A stretch of DNA of 64,000 nt from Micromussa lordhowensis. Its lineage: Eukaryota; Cnidaria; Anthozoa; Scleractinia; Lobophylliidae. The position numbers and the translations under genes are program-made. Positions 39,707 to 47,776 of the stretch are shown in pieces. The stretch is taken from the NCBI GenBank assembly GCA_964020085.1, contig OZ026596.1, positions 41,306,343 to 41,370,342 of the forward strand, in the 5' to 3' direction. Position 1 is the stretch's first letter. Each line of letters opens with the position of its first letter. A model generated the notes under the pieces. That model saw only the letters and a program-made list of their open reading frames with translations. It ran no database searches and was not told the DNA's origin.

Positions 39707-40732
39707 ATGAGTCTCTCAAATTGGAAACGATTAGCTCAGAAGCGGACAGAGACTGGAAAGATGAAGAATCAGCTATATGATGAGATCACTGAAGAGAAGA
39801 TAAAGAGTAAGACCTCTGACGCAAGGATAACAAAATCTTTTAGACTTGATGAAATCATAGAGGGTTTAAGGGCACAAAAGCCTAAGAATAGACCGCAAAT
39901 GAGAATACGTCCTGCCCCCGCAGGTAAACCAGATGAAATTGATTATGCACCTGAAGTAGATCCATATGAAGATATGGATGTGGAAGGATTATTAGATCTC
40001 CAAGATTACGTAGCGCCCCAGGCAGAAAAACAAATAATACCTAAAGGCGCGCCACCAAAATATGAAATGGATCCTAGTTTTTGGAGAGGAGATGAATCTT
40101 TACCACCAGAATATTCTTTTGTGGAAGAAGGACCTTTAGCAATTGAATCACCACCTGATGATGATGAAGATTTAGATAGAGGAGATATTAATAGAATTTT
40201 AGATAGTGCAAATCTTCCTAACTATGATGATGTTGAAATGAGATTATCCCAACCAGAAATGACACCAGTTAAACGTAGTAAATATCTCGAGAGTAACATA
40301 AAAAGAGCAAATTCTGAAATAAGCAGTATTACAAGTAAATTTAAGACAAATACAACTAATAGACTAAAACAAGCCATAAAAAAAGGATTGCCAAAAGATG
40401 TAATAGAAAAGCTAGAGCGAGAAAAGGATATGGCTCATAAATTTGCTGATAGTAGACTAAAACCTATTCAAGAATATAGAGACTATCTAAAAGTACAGAA
40501 AAAGAAAAGTACAAAGGGAAGTGGCGTCAAGAGGGGAAGTGGTGTCTATTTCTATAATGATGCTCAAGAATTACTAAAGAAATTAACACTAATTATTGGC
40601 GAAATGGAAGCAGGCAATACAAGTGTCAAGATGAGAAATATGGGTCAAACTATCTTAGACGCTCTATTAAGAACAAAATCAATAAATAAGTCGCAATATC
40701 AAAAGTTAGTGAAAAAATATTTCGGGGTTTAG
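39707..40732 (+). CDS. PPxY late-domain protein (341 aa)
   Basis: An acidic N-terminal half contains two PPxY motifs, PPKY (116-119) and PPEY (133-136). In many viruses such motifs recruit NEDD4-type ubiquitin ligases for budding or egress. The C-terminal half is basic and helical. It ends in a conserved-looking module (FYNDAQELLKKLTLIIGEME... ILDALLRTKSINKSQYQKLV) that I associate with cnidarian Polinton proteins. It may be a scaffold or tegument-like minor capsid protein. First gene of the rightward block, with a TATTATATG start. Confidence 0.7.
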   Translation: MSLSNWKRLAQKRTETGKMKNQLYDEITEEKIKSKTSDARITKSFRLDEIIEGLRAQKPKNRPQMRIRPAPAGKPDEIDYAPEVDPYEDMDVEGLLDLQDYVAPQAEKQIIPKGAPPKYEMDPSFWRGDESLPPEYSFVEEGPLAIESPPDDDEDLDRGDINRILDSANLPNYDDVEMRLSQPEMTPVKRSKYLESNIKRANSEISSITSKFKTNTTNRLKQAIKKGLPKDVIEKLEREKDMAHKFADSRLKPIQEYRDYLKVQKKKSTKGSGVKRGSGVYFYNDAQELLKKLTLIIGEMEAGNTSVKMRNMGQTILDALLRTKSINKSQYQKLVKKYFGV

Positions 40733-40754
40733 TAAATATTATTTACATTAGTAT

Positions 40755-41522
40755 ATGGAGAGAGAAATCTCATTAAGCAGTTTTGCAGTTAAAGATGAAC
40801 CTGGTAATCGACCTGGTGATTTTACTACAAGGTTTTCTAGAACGCTGGACTATGAACACAGTGATGGGATTTGGTATATTGGTTTTAATAAAATTATTTC
40901 AATGGCTTTTACATGGACAAATATAAATTCTGGTTATAGCAATCAAAAGATAGCTTACAGTAAAGACGGTGGGAAAACATTTACAGATATTGATTTTCCA
41001 AAAGGAGTTTGGGATTACACTGATATTGATAATTACATTAAGGAAAAGACTAAAACAGTCCGCGGTGATGGTGATGAAGAATTTCCAATTACGGTGACTT
41101 TTGATGAACCAACTTTTAGAGTCTTAGTGACTTTAGACGCTAACTATCAGCTTGACCTGCGTAAATCTAATTTTGGTAAACTAATAGGATTCGATAAGGT
41201 GATCTTAAGAGATGAGAGAAACGTTAGTACTAAGATACCTAACCTATCAGAAGATACAGATGTCTTAAATATTCATTGTGATTTAGTCTCTGATTCATTA
41301 GTAGATGGGAGAGAATCAGATATTGTTTTTAGTTTTGGTACAGGAACGCTGAGACCTTCTTACAATTTTACACTTGAACCGCGTCGTGTTATATTTAATC
41401 CTATCAATAAAACAAGAGTTTCAAGCGTTCGAATCTATGTAACTGATGGTTTAAGAAGACCAGTCTATTTAAATCATGCTGACACAGCATTTTCATTAAT
41501 CTTAAAAAAAGTTCCATTCTAA
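40755..41522 (+). CDS. Penton-like minor capsid protein (inner Polinton)
   Basis: A 255-residue protein with a beta-rich pattern starting EISLSSFAVKDEPGNRPGDF, IWYIGFNKIISMAFTW and FPKGVWDYTDIDNYIKEK. This is the typical layout of Polinton single-jelly-roll vertex proteins. It ends in a predicted strand FSLILKKVPF. It lies just before the core-like and major capsid genes. The start motif is weak (TAGTATATG). Confidence 0.7.
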   Translation: MEREISLSSFAVKDEPGNRPGDFTTRFSRTLDYEHSDGIWYIGFNKIISMAFTWTNINSGYSNQKIAYSKDGGKTFTDIDFPKGVWDYTDIDNYIKEKTKTVRGDGDEEFPITVTFDEPTFRVLVTLDANYQLDLRKSNFGKLIGFDKVILRDERNVSTKIPNLSEDTDVLNIHCDLVSDSLVDGRESDIVFSFGTGTLRPSYNFTLEPRRVIFNPINKTRVSSVRIYVTDGLRRPVYLNHADTAFSLILKKVPF

Positions 41523-41547
41523 TTAATTTTATTAATACTAATATATA

Positions 41548-41955
41548 ATGAAGTCAAGAGAGTTCAAAAAGATTTATCACCCAAGAACGGGACGATATGT
41601 CTACAAACACCGCGGCAATGGAATTATAGTAGACAATCTTATGAAACCACTAAAAAAGGTAGCTAGTGCTTTAACTGGACAGGTTTTAAAACCATTTGCT
41701 AAAAAAGCAATACAAGCTGGTGTCGCTCATGCGGGAGAACGAGTTGGTAAAAAGGCAGCTGATAAAGTTATAGAGCGATCAGGTGAGCTTATCCGAAAAA
41801 GGCTATCCTCAGGATCTAAAAAAGCAACAAAGTCAACAAAGTCAACAAAGTCAACAAAGTCAACAAAGTCAACAAAGTCAAAGCCAGGTAGAGCAAAGCC
41901 AAAAACGCAGGAGGAAGTTTATACACTGATTAATAATCTTATAGCGCGATCTTAA
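41548..41955 (+). CDS. Basic core-like protein with Lys-Ser-Thr repeats (135 aa)
   Basis: Very basic, with IIVDNLMKPLKKVASALTGQ in the middle and a tract of six TKS triplets encoded by a 9-bp tandem repeat (acaaagtca, about 41822-41880). It is probably a DNA-condensing virion core protein. The short tandem repeat is likely to vary in copy number. The start is AATATATAATG. Confidence 0.65.
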   Translation: MKSREFKKIYHPRTGRYVYKHRGNGIIVDNLMKPLKKVASALTGQVLKPFAKKAIQAGVAHAGERVGKKAADKVIERSGELIRKRLSSGSKKATKSTKSTKSTKSTKSTKSKPGRAKPKTQEEVYTLINNLIARS

Positions 41956-41984
41956 AGAAAAAAAAATCTGATAAAAAATATATA

Positions 41985-43229
41985 ATGGCATTTAGATCAC
42001 CAGAGAATGTTCAGAGAAACGAACTAGTTCAATTTCGTCTTCAAGACGCTATAAGAGCTCCTGCCAATACTCAAGAGCAAAATAAGAAAGGATACAAATT
42101 TCATGTTACTGATCGTGGTATTATGCTTGATTGGTTTAACGCCTTTTTTGAAGTGCGATTCAAATTAGACCTTCGAGCAAATGGTGGAGACAATGCAGAC
42201 GCCAGAACAACAATTATTAATGGATCGCATTCATTAATTAAGCATATGGTAATAAAGAGTGCAGGAAAAATCGTCTATGACACTGATAATCTTCATCTTG
42301 TAACTTTTGCAAAAAATCTTTTAGAATATTCAGATGATTTTGGGCGTAGTACAGCCAAAAATAGCTTATGGTATTTAGATACAGATGCCACTTCAGATGA
42401 TACAAACACTGGTTTGGAAAGTAGGCGTTTATTAACAGCTAACAGAGCTCATGTTAATACAAGTATACCATTAAATAGGTATTCTTTTTTCGAAGAATTA
42501 GAAGGACGATTGTTACCTCCAATGGATCTCCAATTTGAAATAGAACTGACACCAGACGCTGAAGTCTTATATGGGGCAGTTGATACATTGAGATTAGTAA
42601 TTGATCGTTTTTATCTATGGGTACCACGACTAGAACCAAAAGATGCTCTTATGACTAAATTCATCAGTGAATACCAAAAACCCAGTAAATGGAAATACCT
42701 CAAAGAAATGTACCAAACTTCAGATACTACCAGAAACAGTGGTGATTTCAGAATCTCAGCTAGTATTGATAAAGTACAACATGTTTTCCTCTACTTCCAG
42801 AGACTTAAGACAAATGATATGTCAGCAAATCCTTATATTTTTGATACTTTTAAACTTAATGCTGCTAACAATAATAGTCATCTTAGCACATGTCGTCTTG
42901 AATATGGTAATGGTGTCTTCTATCCAGAACTTGAATATGATACAGAAAGTAAAACAAGAATCTATTATGATTTAATGAATTATTCATGGAAAAAGAATGA
43001 TTATAATACAGGTACTCAGCTCAATATCAGTAATTTTTCGAGTCTTTACCCAATGTTATATTTTGATTTAACTTATCAAACAGAACAGGTAAGCAGAGAT
43101 CCAAAGCAACTTAACATAAGATTTCGCCTCTCACAAGCCGCAGCTGCTGATTTCCGAGTGCATGCAATTGTTCTCTATGAAGAAGATGTTGTTGTTGATA
43201 AGGTGGGAGATCAATTAGTTATTGTATAG
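41985..43229 (+). CDS. MCP: Major capsid protein, double jelly-roll (inner Polinton)
   Basis: A 414-residue protein with DWFNAFFEVRFKLDLRANGG, HSLIKHMVIKSAGKIVYDTD and ELTPDAEVLYG. These fit the Polinton/adintovirus double-jelly-roll capsid family. It ends with HAIVLYEEDVVVDKVGD. It is clearly divergent from the outer element's capsid protein, showing that two separate lineages are nested here. Intact frame, with an AAATATATAATG start. Confidence 0.85.
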   Translation: MAFRSPENVQRNELVQFRLQDAIRAPANTQEQNKKGYKFHVTDRGIMLDWFNAFFEVRFKLDLRANGGDNADARTTIINGSHSLIKHMVIKSAGKIVYDTDNLHLVTFAKNLLEYSDDFGRSTAKNSLWYLDTDATSDDTNTGLESRRLLTANRAHVNTSIPLNRYSFFEELEGRLLPPMDLQFEIELTPDAEVLYGAVDTLRLVIDRFYLWVPRLEPKDALMTKFISEYQKPSKWKYLKEMYQTSDTTRNSGDFRISASIDKVQHVFLYFQRLKTNDMSANPYIFDTFKLNAANNNSHLSTCRLEYGNGVFYPELEYDTESKTRIYYDLMNYSWKKNDYNTGTQLNISNFSSLYPMLYFDLTYQTEQVSRDPKQLNIRFRLSQAAAADFRVHAIVLYEEDVVVDKVGDQLVIV

Positions 43230-43289
43230 TCTAAAAAAAAATAAAAAAAAAAATATATTTAGAAAAAAAAATATTTTAATATAATATAT

Positions 43290-44000
43290 ATGAGAGTTAA
43301 AGAGAGTCAGAATGAAAGAGCAGAAAAAGAACAAATAGTCGATTTTCTTCATATTGACCCTTCAAAGATAACTTTTACAAAACCAAAACCAAATAAGCAT
43401 AATGGAGCACAGATAGGAATATTATACAATCGAAAGCCATTGTTTGTTAAATATGAAGGATTTACACAATTCGGTTCAAGAGAAAAATATGATGAAGATG
43501 GTAAGTACCAAGGTACTAGTATGCAAATTAATTGTGAGGGTGAATATCTAAAAAAAGCTAAAGAATTAGACCAATTCTTCATTGATTATATTCATTCTTT
43601 TAATGATGAAGAAATACCAAGAGAGGTTGTAGAGGGATATGATGAATATGGACAAGGAGGTTCTTGGAAAAGAATTTGTAGAAAACCATATATAATTGTT
43701 AATGAAAAAAGAATGTATACAGATTACCCATCAAAGATGGAGTTTAATTTTTTTTATCGCAATGACAAACTATTTACAACATTTTTTACATGGGATAAAG
43801 AAAAGATTGAAACAGAAGAAATAGGTCCGCGAAATACAGTTAAATTTATTGCTGCCTGGTTTTCTATAACAACTGGAAATTTGGGAGCTACTTTAAAACC
43901 AAAAATAATGCAAGTAACATTTCTAGAGGAAGAAAATATTTTCGATAAGTTTCTCTTAGATGATGATGAAGAAGATGAAGAAGTTGACTATTGGATCTGA
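43290..44000 (+). CDS. Unknown 236-aa protein, possibly DUF5871-like
   Basis: The core reads HNGAQIGILYNRKPLFVKYE, FTQFGSREKY, then SMQINCEGEYLKKAKELDQF, and ends with a very acidic tail (LDDDEEDEEVDYWI). The order resembles DUF5871-type proteins of large DNA viruses and some Polintons, for which a ssDNA-binding role has been suggested. The acidic tail is typical of ssDNA-binding proteins. The assignment is tentative. The start is ATAATATATATG. Confidence 0.45.
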   Translation: MRVKESQNERAEKEQIVDFLHIDPSKITFTKPKPNKHNGAQIGILYNRKPLFVKYEGFTQFGSREKYDEDGKYQGTSMQINCEGEYLKKAKELDQFFIDYIHSFNDEEIPREVVEGYDEYGQGGSWKRICRKPYIIVNEKRMYTDYPSKMEFNFFYRNDKLFTTFFTWDKEKIETEEIGPRNTVKFIAAWFSITTGNLGATLKPKIMQVTFLEEENIFDKFLLDDDEEDEEVDYWI

Positions 44001-44093
44001 TTAATAACAACTATTCCAAAGTCATAGACTATTCCAAAGTCATAGAATAAATATTATTTATGAATTTTAAAAAAAGTCCATAAATAATATATA

Positions 44094-44807
44094 ATGACTG
44101 AACTACATCAAATTTCTATAAAACTTTCTGAAGGCCAAAAACGAAAACTATCTAAGGCTTACAGAAACAGAGAAGAAATAAGTTTACGCTTAAGTAAAAA
44201 TGCGTTAAGTGGTTCCGATGTTCTTATGGTACCAATGAATACTGTTAAGAGACTCGCTAAGGCCAAAACAGCTAATCGAGGAATGGTAATTACTATATCA
44301 AAGTATAATATCAGGCGACAAACTGGGTCTGGTATCTTTAGCTCAATATTGCCAGTATTAAAGAATGTAGCACCAACTATCGGTAAAACACTAGGATTGT
44401 CTGCTCTAGCAGGGTTAGCTTCTGAAGGTGCTAGTCAAATAGTTAAGAAAATTAGTGGCGGACAAATGTATCAAGTACCAAATAATAAACTATTTATGTT
44501 AGCTCAATTAGGCGATCTACTGACTAAAGGACAAATAGGAGATTTAGCACGAGCTCATAAAGGTGGAGAAGACTTACTTTTCCGACTGACACAACGACAA
44601 GTAGGTAATGGAATTGGAACGTTAATAGCTAGTATTGGTATTCCAATGCTTATTGATGCATTAAAAGGAGGAAGTATAAAAGGTGGAGCTCCTAGAATGG
44701 GCAGTCCAAGATCAAATGGAGGAGGAGGTCCTCGTATGGGAATGCCTATGGCTCCACCACCTTTTATTGGTACTTGGGGCAGGGGAAAAAAAAAAAAAAA
44801 AAGGTAA
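44094..44807 (+). CDS. Membrane-active minor capsid protein upstream of protease (237 aa)
   Basis: The N-terminus holds KLSEGQKRKLSKAYRN and SDVLMVPMNTVKRLAKAK. The middle is a hydrophobic Gly/Ala-rich region (LPVLKNVAPTIGKTLGLSAL, LAGLASEGASQIV). The C-terminus is Gly/Pro-rich and runs into a 17-base A tract, giving KKKKKR then stop. The layout is reminiscent of adenovirus pVI/pX-type internal proteins. The protease frame lies -1 downstream across the A tract. The 92-bp leader region has an 18-bp direct repeat (ACTATTCCAAAGTCATAG twice) and an AATATATAATG start. Confidence 0.65.
   Translation: MTELHQISIKLSEGQKRKLSKAYRNREEISLRLSKNALSGSDVLMVPMNTVKRLAKAKTANRGMVITISKYNIRRQTGSGIFSSILPVLKNVAPTIGKTLGLSALAGLASEGASQIVKKISGGQMYQVPNNKLFMLAQLGDLLTKGQIGDLARAHKGGEDLLFRLTQRQVGNGIGTLIASIGIPMLIDALKGGSIKGGAPRMGSPRSNGGGGPRMGMPMAPPPFIGTWGRGKKKKKR
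44786..44802 (+). other. A17 tract, candidate -1 slippage site
   Basis: Seventeen A residues at the end of the 44094 gene. The protease frame is -1 relative to that gene and has no ATG upstream of 44837, and no TATATA-ATG motif. Confidence 0.5.
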
Positions 44808-44836
44808 AAAAGCCTAAATTCCATAAAGATATCCCA

Positions 44837-45268
44837 ATGAGTAATTTTGATCTTTTAGATTGGTGTAAATACTTAGAGATACCTATCAAGAATGTTTTAA
44901 GTAGAGATCAGACTGTACCACATCAGCATAAGTTAGCGCTTTTTATCTATAATTTAGAACCTCATTATATGAGTGGTAGTCATTGGGTTACAACCTATGT
45001 TCGTGATGGAACAATAAATTACTTTGACTCTTTTGGTATGCCACCTTTTCAAGAGTTGGTAAACCATGCAAAAGAGAAAAACTTAAATTTATTACACCAA
45101 AACCATCAAATACAGAATCTCTATACTACAACCTGTGGCTATTTTTGCTTGTATTTCTTGAATGAAATGCATAAAGGAGTAGATTATTTCGATTTATTGC
45201 AAGTTTTTAGCTTTGACACCAAAGAGAATGAAAAATTCATAGAAAACTATTTTGCTAAATTACTTTGA
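44837..45268 (+). CDS. PRO: Adenain-like cysteine protease (inner Polinton)
   Basis: From the internal ATG the protein has 143 residues, with candidate His49 (GSHW), Asp64 (YFDSFG) and Cys100 (TTCGYFC), the C5/C48 fold order. The frame is open upstream through the A17 tract. A -1 frameshift in the preceding gene would therefore produce a fusion, from which the protease could release itself. The ATG at 44837 lacks the promoter motif that precedes its neighbours. Both modes are possible. Confidence 0.85.
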   Translation: MSNFDLLDWCKYLEIPIKNVLSRDQTVPHQHKLALFIYNLEPHYMSGSHWVTTYVRDGTINYFDSFGMPPFQELVNHAKEKNLNLLHQNHQIQNLYTTTCGYFCLYFLNEMHKGVDYFDLLQVFSFDTKENEKFIENYFAKLL

Positions 45269-45435
45269 AGACTTCTCATGTTTTTTAAATCTCGTTTCAA
45301 ACTATTTCTCATATTTCTCACTCTTTTAGCTTCTCCAGAACAACATAAAAAGGCAAGTTTTCTATAAAGAAGTTTGTAATGTTTATACATCGCTTCTATT
45401 CTACGTATTTCTTTTTCAATGACAATTTGTTCCAT
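45247..45435 (-). CDS. Small basic coiled-coil protein (62 aa)
   Basis: A leftward frame overlapping the protease end by 22 bp. It is helical and charged (EKEIRRIEAMYKHYKLLYRK) with a CCSGEAKR turn. It is the only leftward gene in the right-hand block. It has a good TTATATAATG start, which is the main reason to accept it. Confidence 0.5.
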   Translation of the reverse strand: MEQIVIEKEIRRIEAMYKHYKLLYRKLAFLCCSGEAKRVRNMRNSLKRDLKNMRSLQSNLAK

Positions 45436-45485
45436 TATATAATATATTAAAATAAATAAAAAAAATAATAAAAATTATTATATAG

Positions 45486-45722
45486 ATGAAAAGCTATTGT
45501 GTAAAACAACGAAAACAGACAGAGTGCGTTCCTGGTTCAGAAAGGGTTGTACAGGCAAGAAATGGTCGTGCCATGATGAAATGTAAATGCGCAGAATGTG
45601 GGATAACAAAAACTAAATTTGTCCCTTCAGGTACGGTAGGAAGAGGTAGAAAAGGAAAAGGGCTATTACTGGGTAAAAACAGTCCATTTAAGGGAATTCC
45701 CCTCATAGGAGCTATATTATAG
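45486..45722 (+). CDS. Zinc-ribbon (DUF5679-like) peptide with hydrophobic tail (78 aa)
   Basis: The N-terminus MKSYCVKQRKQTECVPGSE, then KCKCAECGITKTKFV, is a zinc-ribbon-like module resembling DUF5679. The C-terminus (GLLLGKNSPFKGIPLIGAIL) is hydrophobic. The same N-terminal module starts the next gene, where it is fused to phospholipase A2. It is probably a small structural protein. The start is TTATATAGATG. Confidence 0.6.
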   Translation: MKSYCVKQRKQTECVPGSERVVQARNGRAMMKCKCAECGITKTKFVPSGTVGRGRKGKGLLLGKNSPFKGIPLIGAIL

Positions 45723-45779
45723 TAAAGTAACTTTGTTAACAATAGATTAACATATATTTATTATAATATTAATTAATAT

Positions 45780-46532
45780 ATGTTATCTTATTGCGTTCGA
45801 CAAAGAAAAAGGACAGAATGTATACCTAATTCTGAAACTTTTGTAATTACAAAAAATGGTAGAAATGCAATGCGATGTATTTGTGCTGAATGTGGAATTA
45901 CAAAATTTCGTTTTATATCTAAAGCGGAAATGCAAGGAAGCGGTTTTGATGAACTAATTGTCAAAGGGTTGGCTGCTGGTGCAAAAGGATTGTACAACCT
46001 AGGTAAAAGGGGAGCTAGTAGAGCAATAAAATCTGACTATGTAAAAGACAAAGTTAAAGGCATTGGTAAAAGGTATTTGAATAGAGCAATTGACTCACTG
46101 GCAGATGATCTTTCTAAAAAAATCAGTGGAAGGGGAAGGGGAAGGGGTCTTGATATTCATAAAGCAATAGGTAAGTTACCTAAACCGAAAGCTGGTTGGA
46201 CTCTTCCAGGTCACAAATATACTGGTCCTTACAATGATTTAGAACGACAAGTAAAATGGGATCGTGATACTGGGCAAATCTATGAAATCTATGATCAGCC
46301 AACAGGTAAGACAGATGCTATAGCCATGCAACACGATGTTGATTACTCAGTATGTGCTGATAAGGGAGGTAATGTAAAATCATGTAAAAATGTTGCTGAC
46401 AAGAAAATGGTCCGAGCTTTAGATGCAATTCCCTGGAATGAGAGACAGTGGGGCCATTGGTTAGCTAGAAACACTATTAATACAAAGCAAAAACTTGGTT
46501 TAGGAGTAAAAAAAAAAACGCTAAAAATTTAG
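45780..46532 (+). CDS. Zinc-ribbon plus parvovirus-type phospholipase A2 protein
   Basis: A 250-residue protein. Residues 1-48 repeat the zinc-ribbon module of the preceding gene (MLSYCVRQRKRTEC, then RCICAECGITKFRFIS). The middle is basic with a GRGRGRG run. The C-terminal domain has a calcium-loop-like GHKYTGPYNDL (144-154) and the catalytic DxxAxxHDxxY pattern (D179, A182, H185, D186, Y189) of the parvovirus VP1 phospholipase A2. Parvoviruses use that enzyme to escape endosomes, so virion entry is the likely role. The frame ends in an A11 tract. The integrase frame continues -1 from it without its own usable start. Confidence 0.8.
   Translation: MLSYCVRQRKRTECIPNSETFVITKNGRNAMRCICAECGITKFRFISKAEMQGSGFDELIVKGLAAGAKGLYNLGKRGASRAIKSDYVKDKVKGIGKRYLNRAIDSLADDLSKKISGRGRGRGLDIHKAIGKLPKPKAGWTLPGHKYTGPYNDLERQVKWDRDTGQIYEIYDQPTGKTDAIAMQHDVDYSVCADKGGNVKSCKNVADKKMVRALDAIPWNERQWGHWLARNTINTKQKLGLGVKKKTLKI
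46508..46518 (+). other. A11 tract, candidate -1 slippage site joining PLA2 and integrase
   Basis: Eleven A residues. In frame they read AAA three times, then ACG CTA AAA ATT TAG. A -1 shift enters the open integrase frame, which is closed upstream by TAA at 46478-46480. Confidence 0.55.
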
Positions 46533-47479
46533 ACACATGGGAAGGTCTGGCTAATGAGTTACACAAACCTATAAAACGAAATTTTACCAAGCGAAGAGTC
46601 ATTTCACATAATGTAGATGATATCTGGTGTTCAGACTTAGTTGATATGCAAAAGCTTAGCAAATGGAACCGAGGTTATAAATATCTACTAATGGTCTTAG
46701 ACCTTTTCAGTAAATATGGTTGGATAGTACCTCTAAAGACAAAAACAGGTTTAGAAGTCTCTAAAGCGTTTGAAAGCTTATTTTTCTCTAATAAGCCTAA
46801 AATGTTATGGGTAGACAAAGGAAAAGAATATTATAACAAAAATGTGTTGGATCTCTTATCTAAGGATAAGATAAAGGTCTATTCCACTGAAAACGAAGAG
46901 AAATCAGCAGTTTGTGAGAGATGGAATAGAACTATCAAAGATAAAATGTATAAGAGATTCACTATGCAAAACAATACAGTCTACGTTGACATCCTTCCGA
47001 AAATACTCGCCTCTTACAACAACAGCCGACATAGATCAATAGGAATGACGCCTATCCAAGCTAGAAAACCTGAAAACTATGGAAAAGTTTATTTTAATTT
47101 ATATGGTGATTTAGCGAGAGAAATCAAAAAAACAAAAACAAATAGAAAACCCGAATTTAGAGTAGGTGATAGAGTCCGAATAAGCAAATACAAAAGGGTG
47201 ACCTTTGATAAAGGCTATACTCCTAATTGGACTGAAGAAGTTTTCATCATAGACGAAATTAGATTCACTAATCCTATTACTTATAAGATAAAAGACTTAA
47301 ATGGTGAAGTGATTAAGGGTACTTTCTACAGAGAAGAGTTACAAAAGACAGATCAAGAGGTCTATAGAATAGAGAAAATTATCAGAAAGTCAAAAGGAAA
47401 AGCATTAGTCAAATGGAAAGGTTACCCAGACGAATTTAACAGTTGGGTGCCAGCTGGAGATTTAAAAAAAATTATTTAA
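46517..47479 (+). CDS. INT: Retrovirus-like integrase with chromodomain (inner Polinton)
   Basis: From the A11 tract the frame encodes an ANELHKPIKRNFTKRRV block, the first catalytic Asp in WCSDLVDM, the second in MLWVDKGKEYY and the Glu in VCERWNRTIKDKM. An SH3-like part (RVGDRVRISKYK, WTEEVFII) and a C-terminal chromodomain (YRIEKIIRKSKGKALVKWKG, SWVPAG) follow. The first ATG in frame (46646) lies just after the catalytic Asp block, so starting there would give a dead enzyme. No TATATA-ATG motif precedes it. Expression as a PLA2-integrase fusion by frameshift is therefore likely, unless a base is missing in the A-run. The HHCC zinc module is not evident. Confidence 0.85.
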   Translation, partial: NAKNLDTWEGLANELHKPIKRNFTKRRVISHNVDDIWCSDLVDMQKLSKWNRGYKYLLMVLDLFSKYGWIVPLKTKTGLEVSKAFESLFFSNKPKMLWVDKGKEYYNKNVLDLLSKDKIKVYSTENEEKSAVCERWNRTIKDKMYKRFTMQNNTVYVDILPKILASYNNSRHRSIGMTPIQARKPENYGKVYFNLYGDLAREIKKTKTNRKPEFRVGDRVRISKYKRVTFDKGYTPNWTEEVFIIDEIRFTNPITYKIKDLNGEVIKGTFYREELQKTDQEVYRIEKIIRKSKGKALVKWKGYPDEFNSWVPAGDLKKII

Positions 47480-47511
47480 AAAAAATTAGAATATTATAAA
47501 TAATTATATAA

Positions 47512-47721
47512 ATGGAAAAAACAGAAGAACAATTGAAACGAGAAAAATGGAACAAAATTACCAATGAAAGACTGAAAAATACTGAATGGTACTGTGATGT
47601 ATGTGGAAATGGAAAAAATTACACTTATAGAGGAAAATATATGCATCTAAAGACAAAGAAACATGAGCGTAACATTCTAAAATACACTAATCCAGTTACT
47701 GGTACACTAATTGATTTATAA
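47512..47721 (+). CDS. Small C2H2 (U1-type) zinc-finger protein (69 aa)
   Basis: It contains WYCDVCGNGKNYTYRGKYMH followed by LKTKKHERN, a CxxC...HxxxxxH finger. The adjacent PolB begins with a homologous finger (HWYCNTCKKKYSKGGKYQH, LKTDFHKL). A PolB-accessory or DNA-binding role is possible. It starts in TTATATAAATG. Confidence 0.65.
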   Translation: MEKTEEQLKREKWNKITNERLKNTEWYCDVCGNGKNYTYRGKYMHLKTKKHERNILKYTNPVTGTLIDL

Positions 47722-47776
47722 TAAATAAAAAATTAAGAATTTAAAAAAAAAATTAGACATATATTATTATATATAG

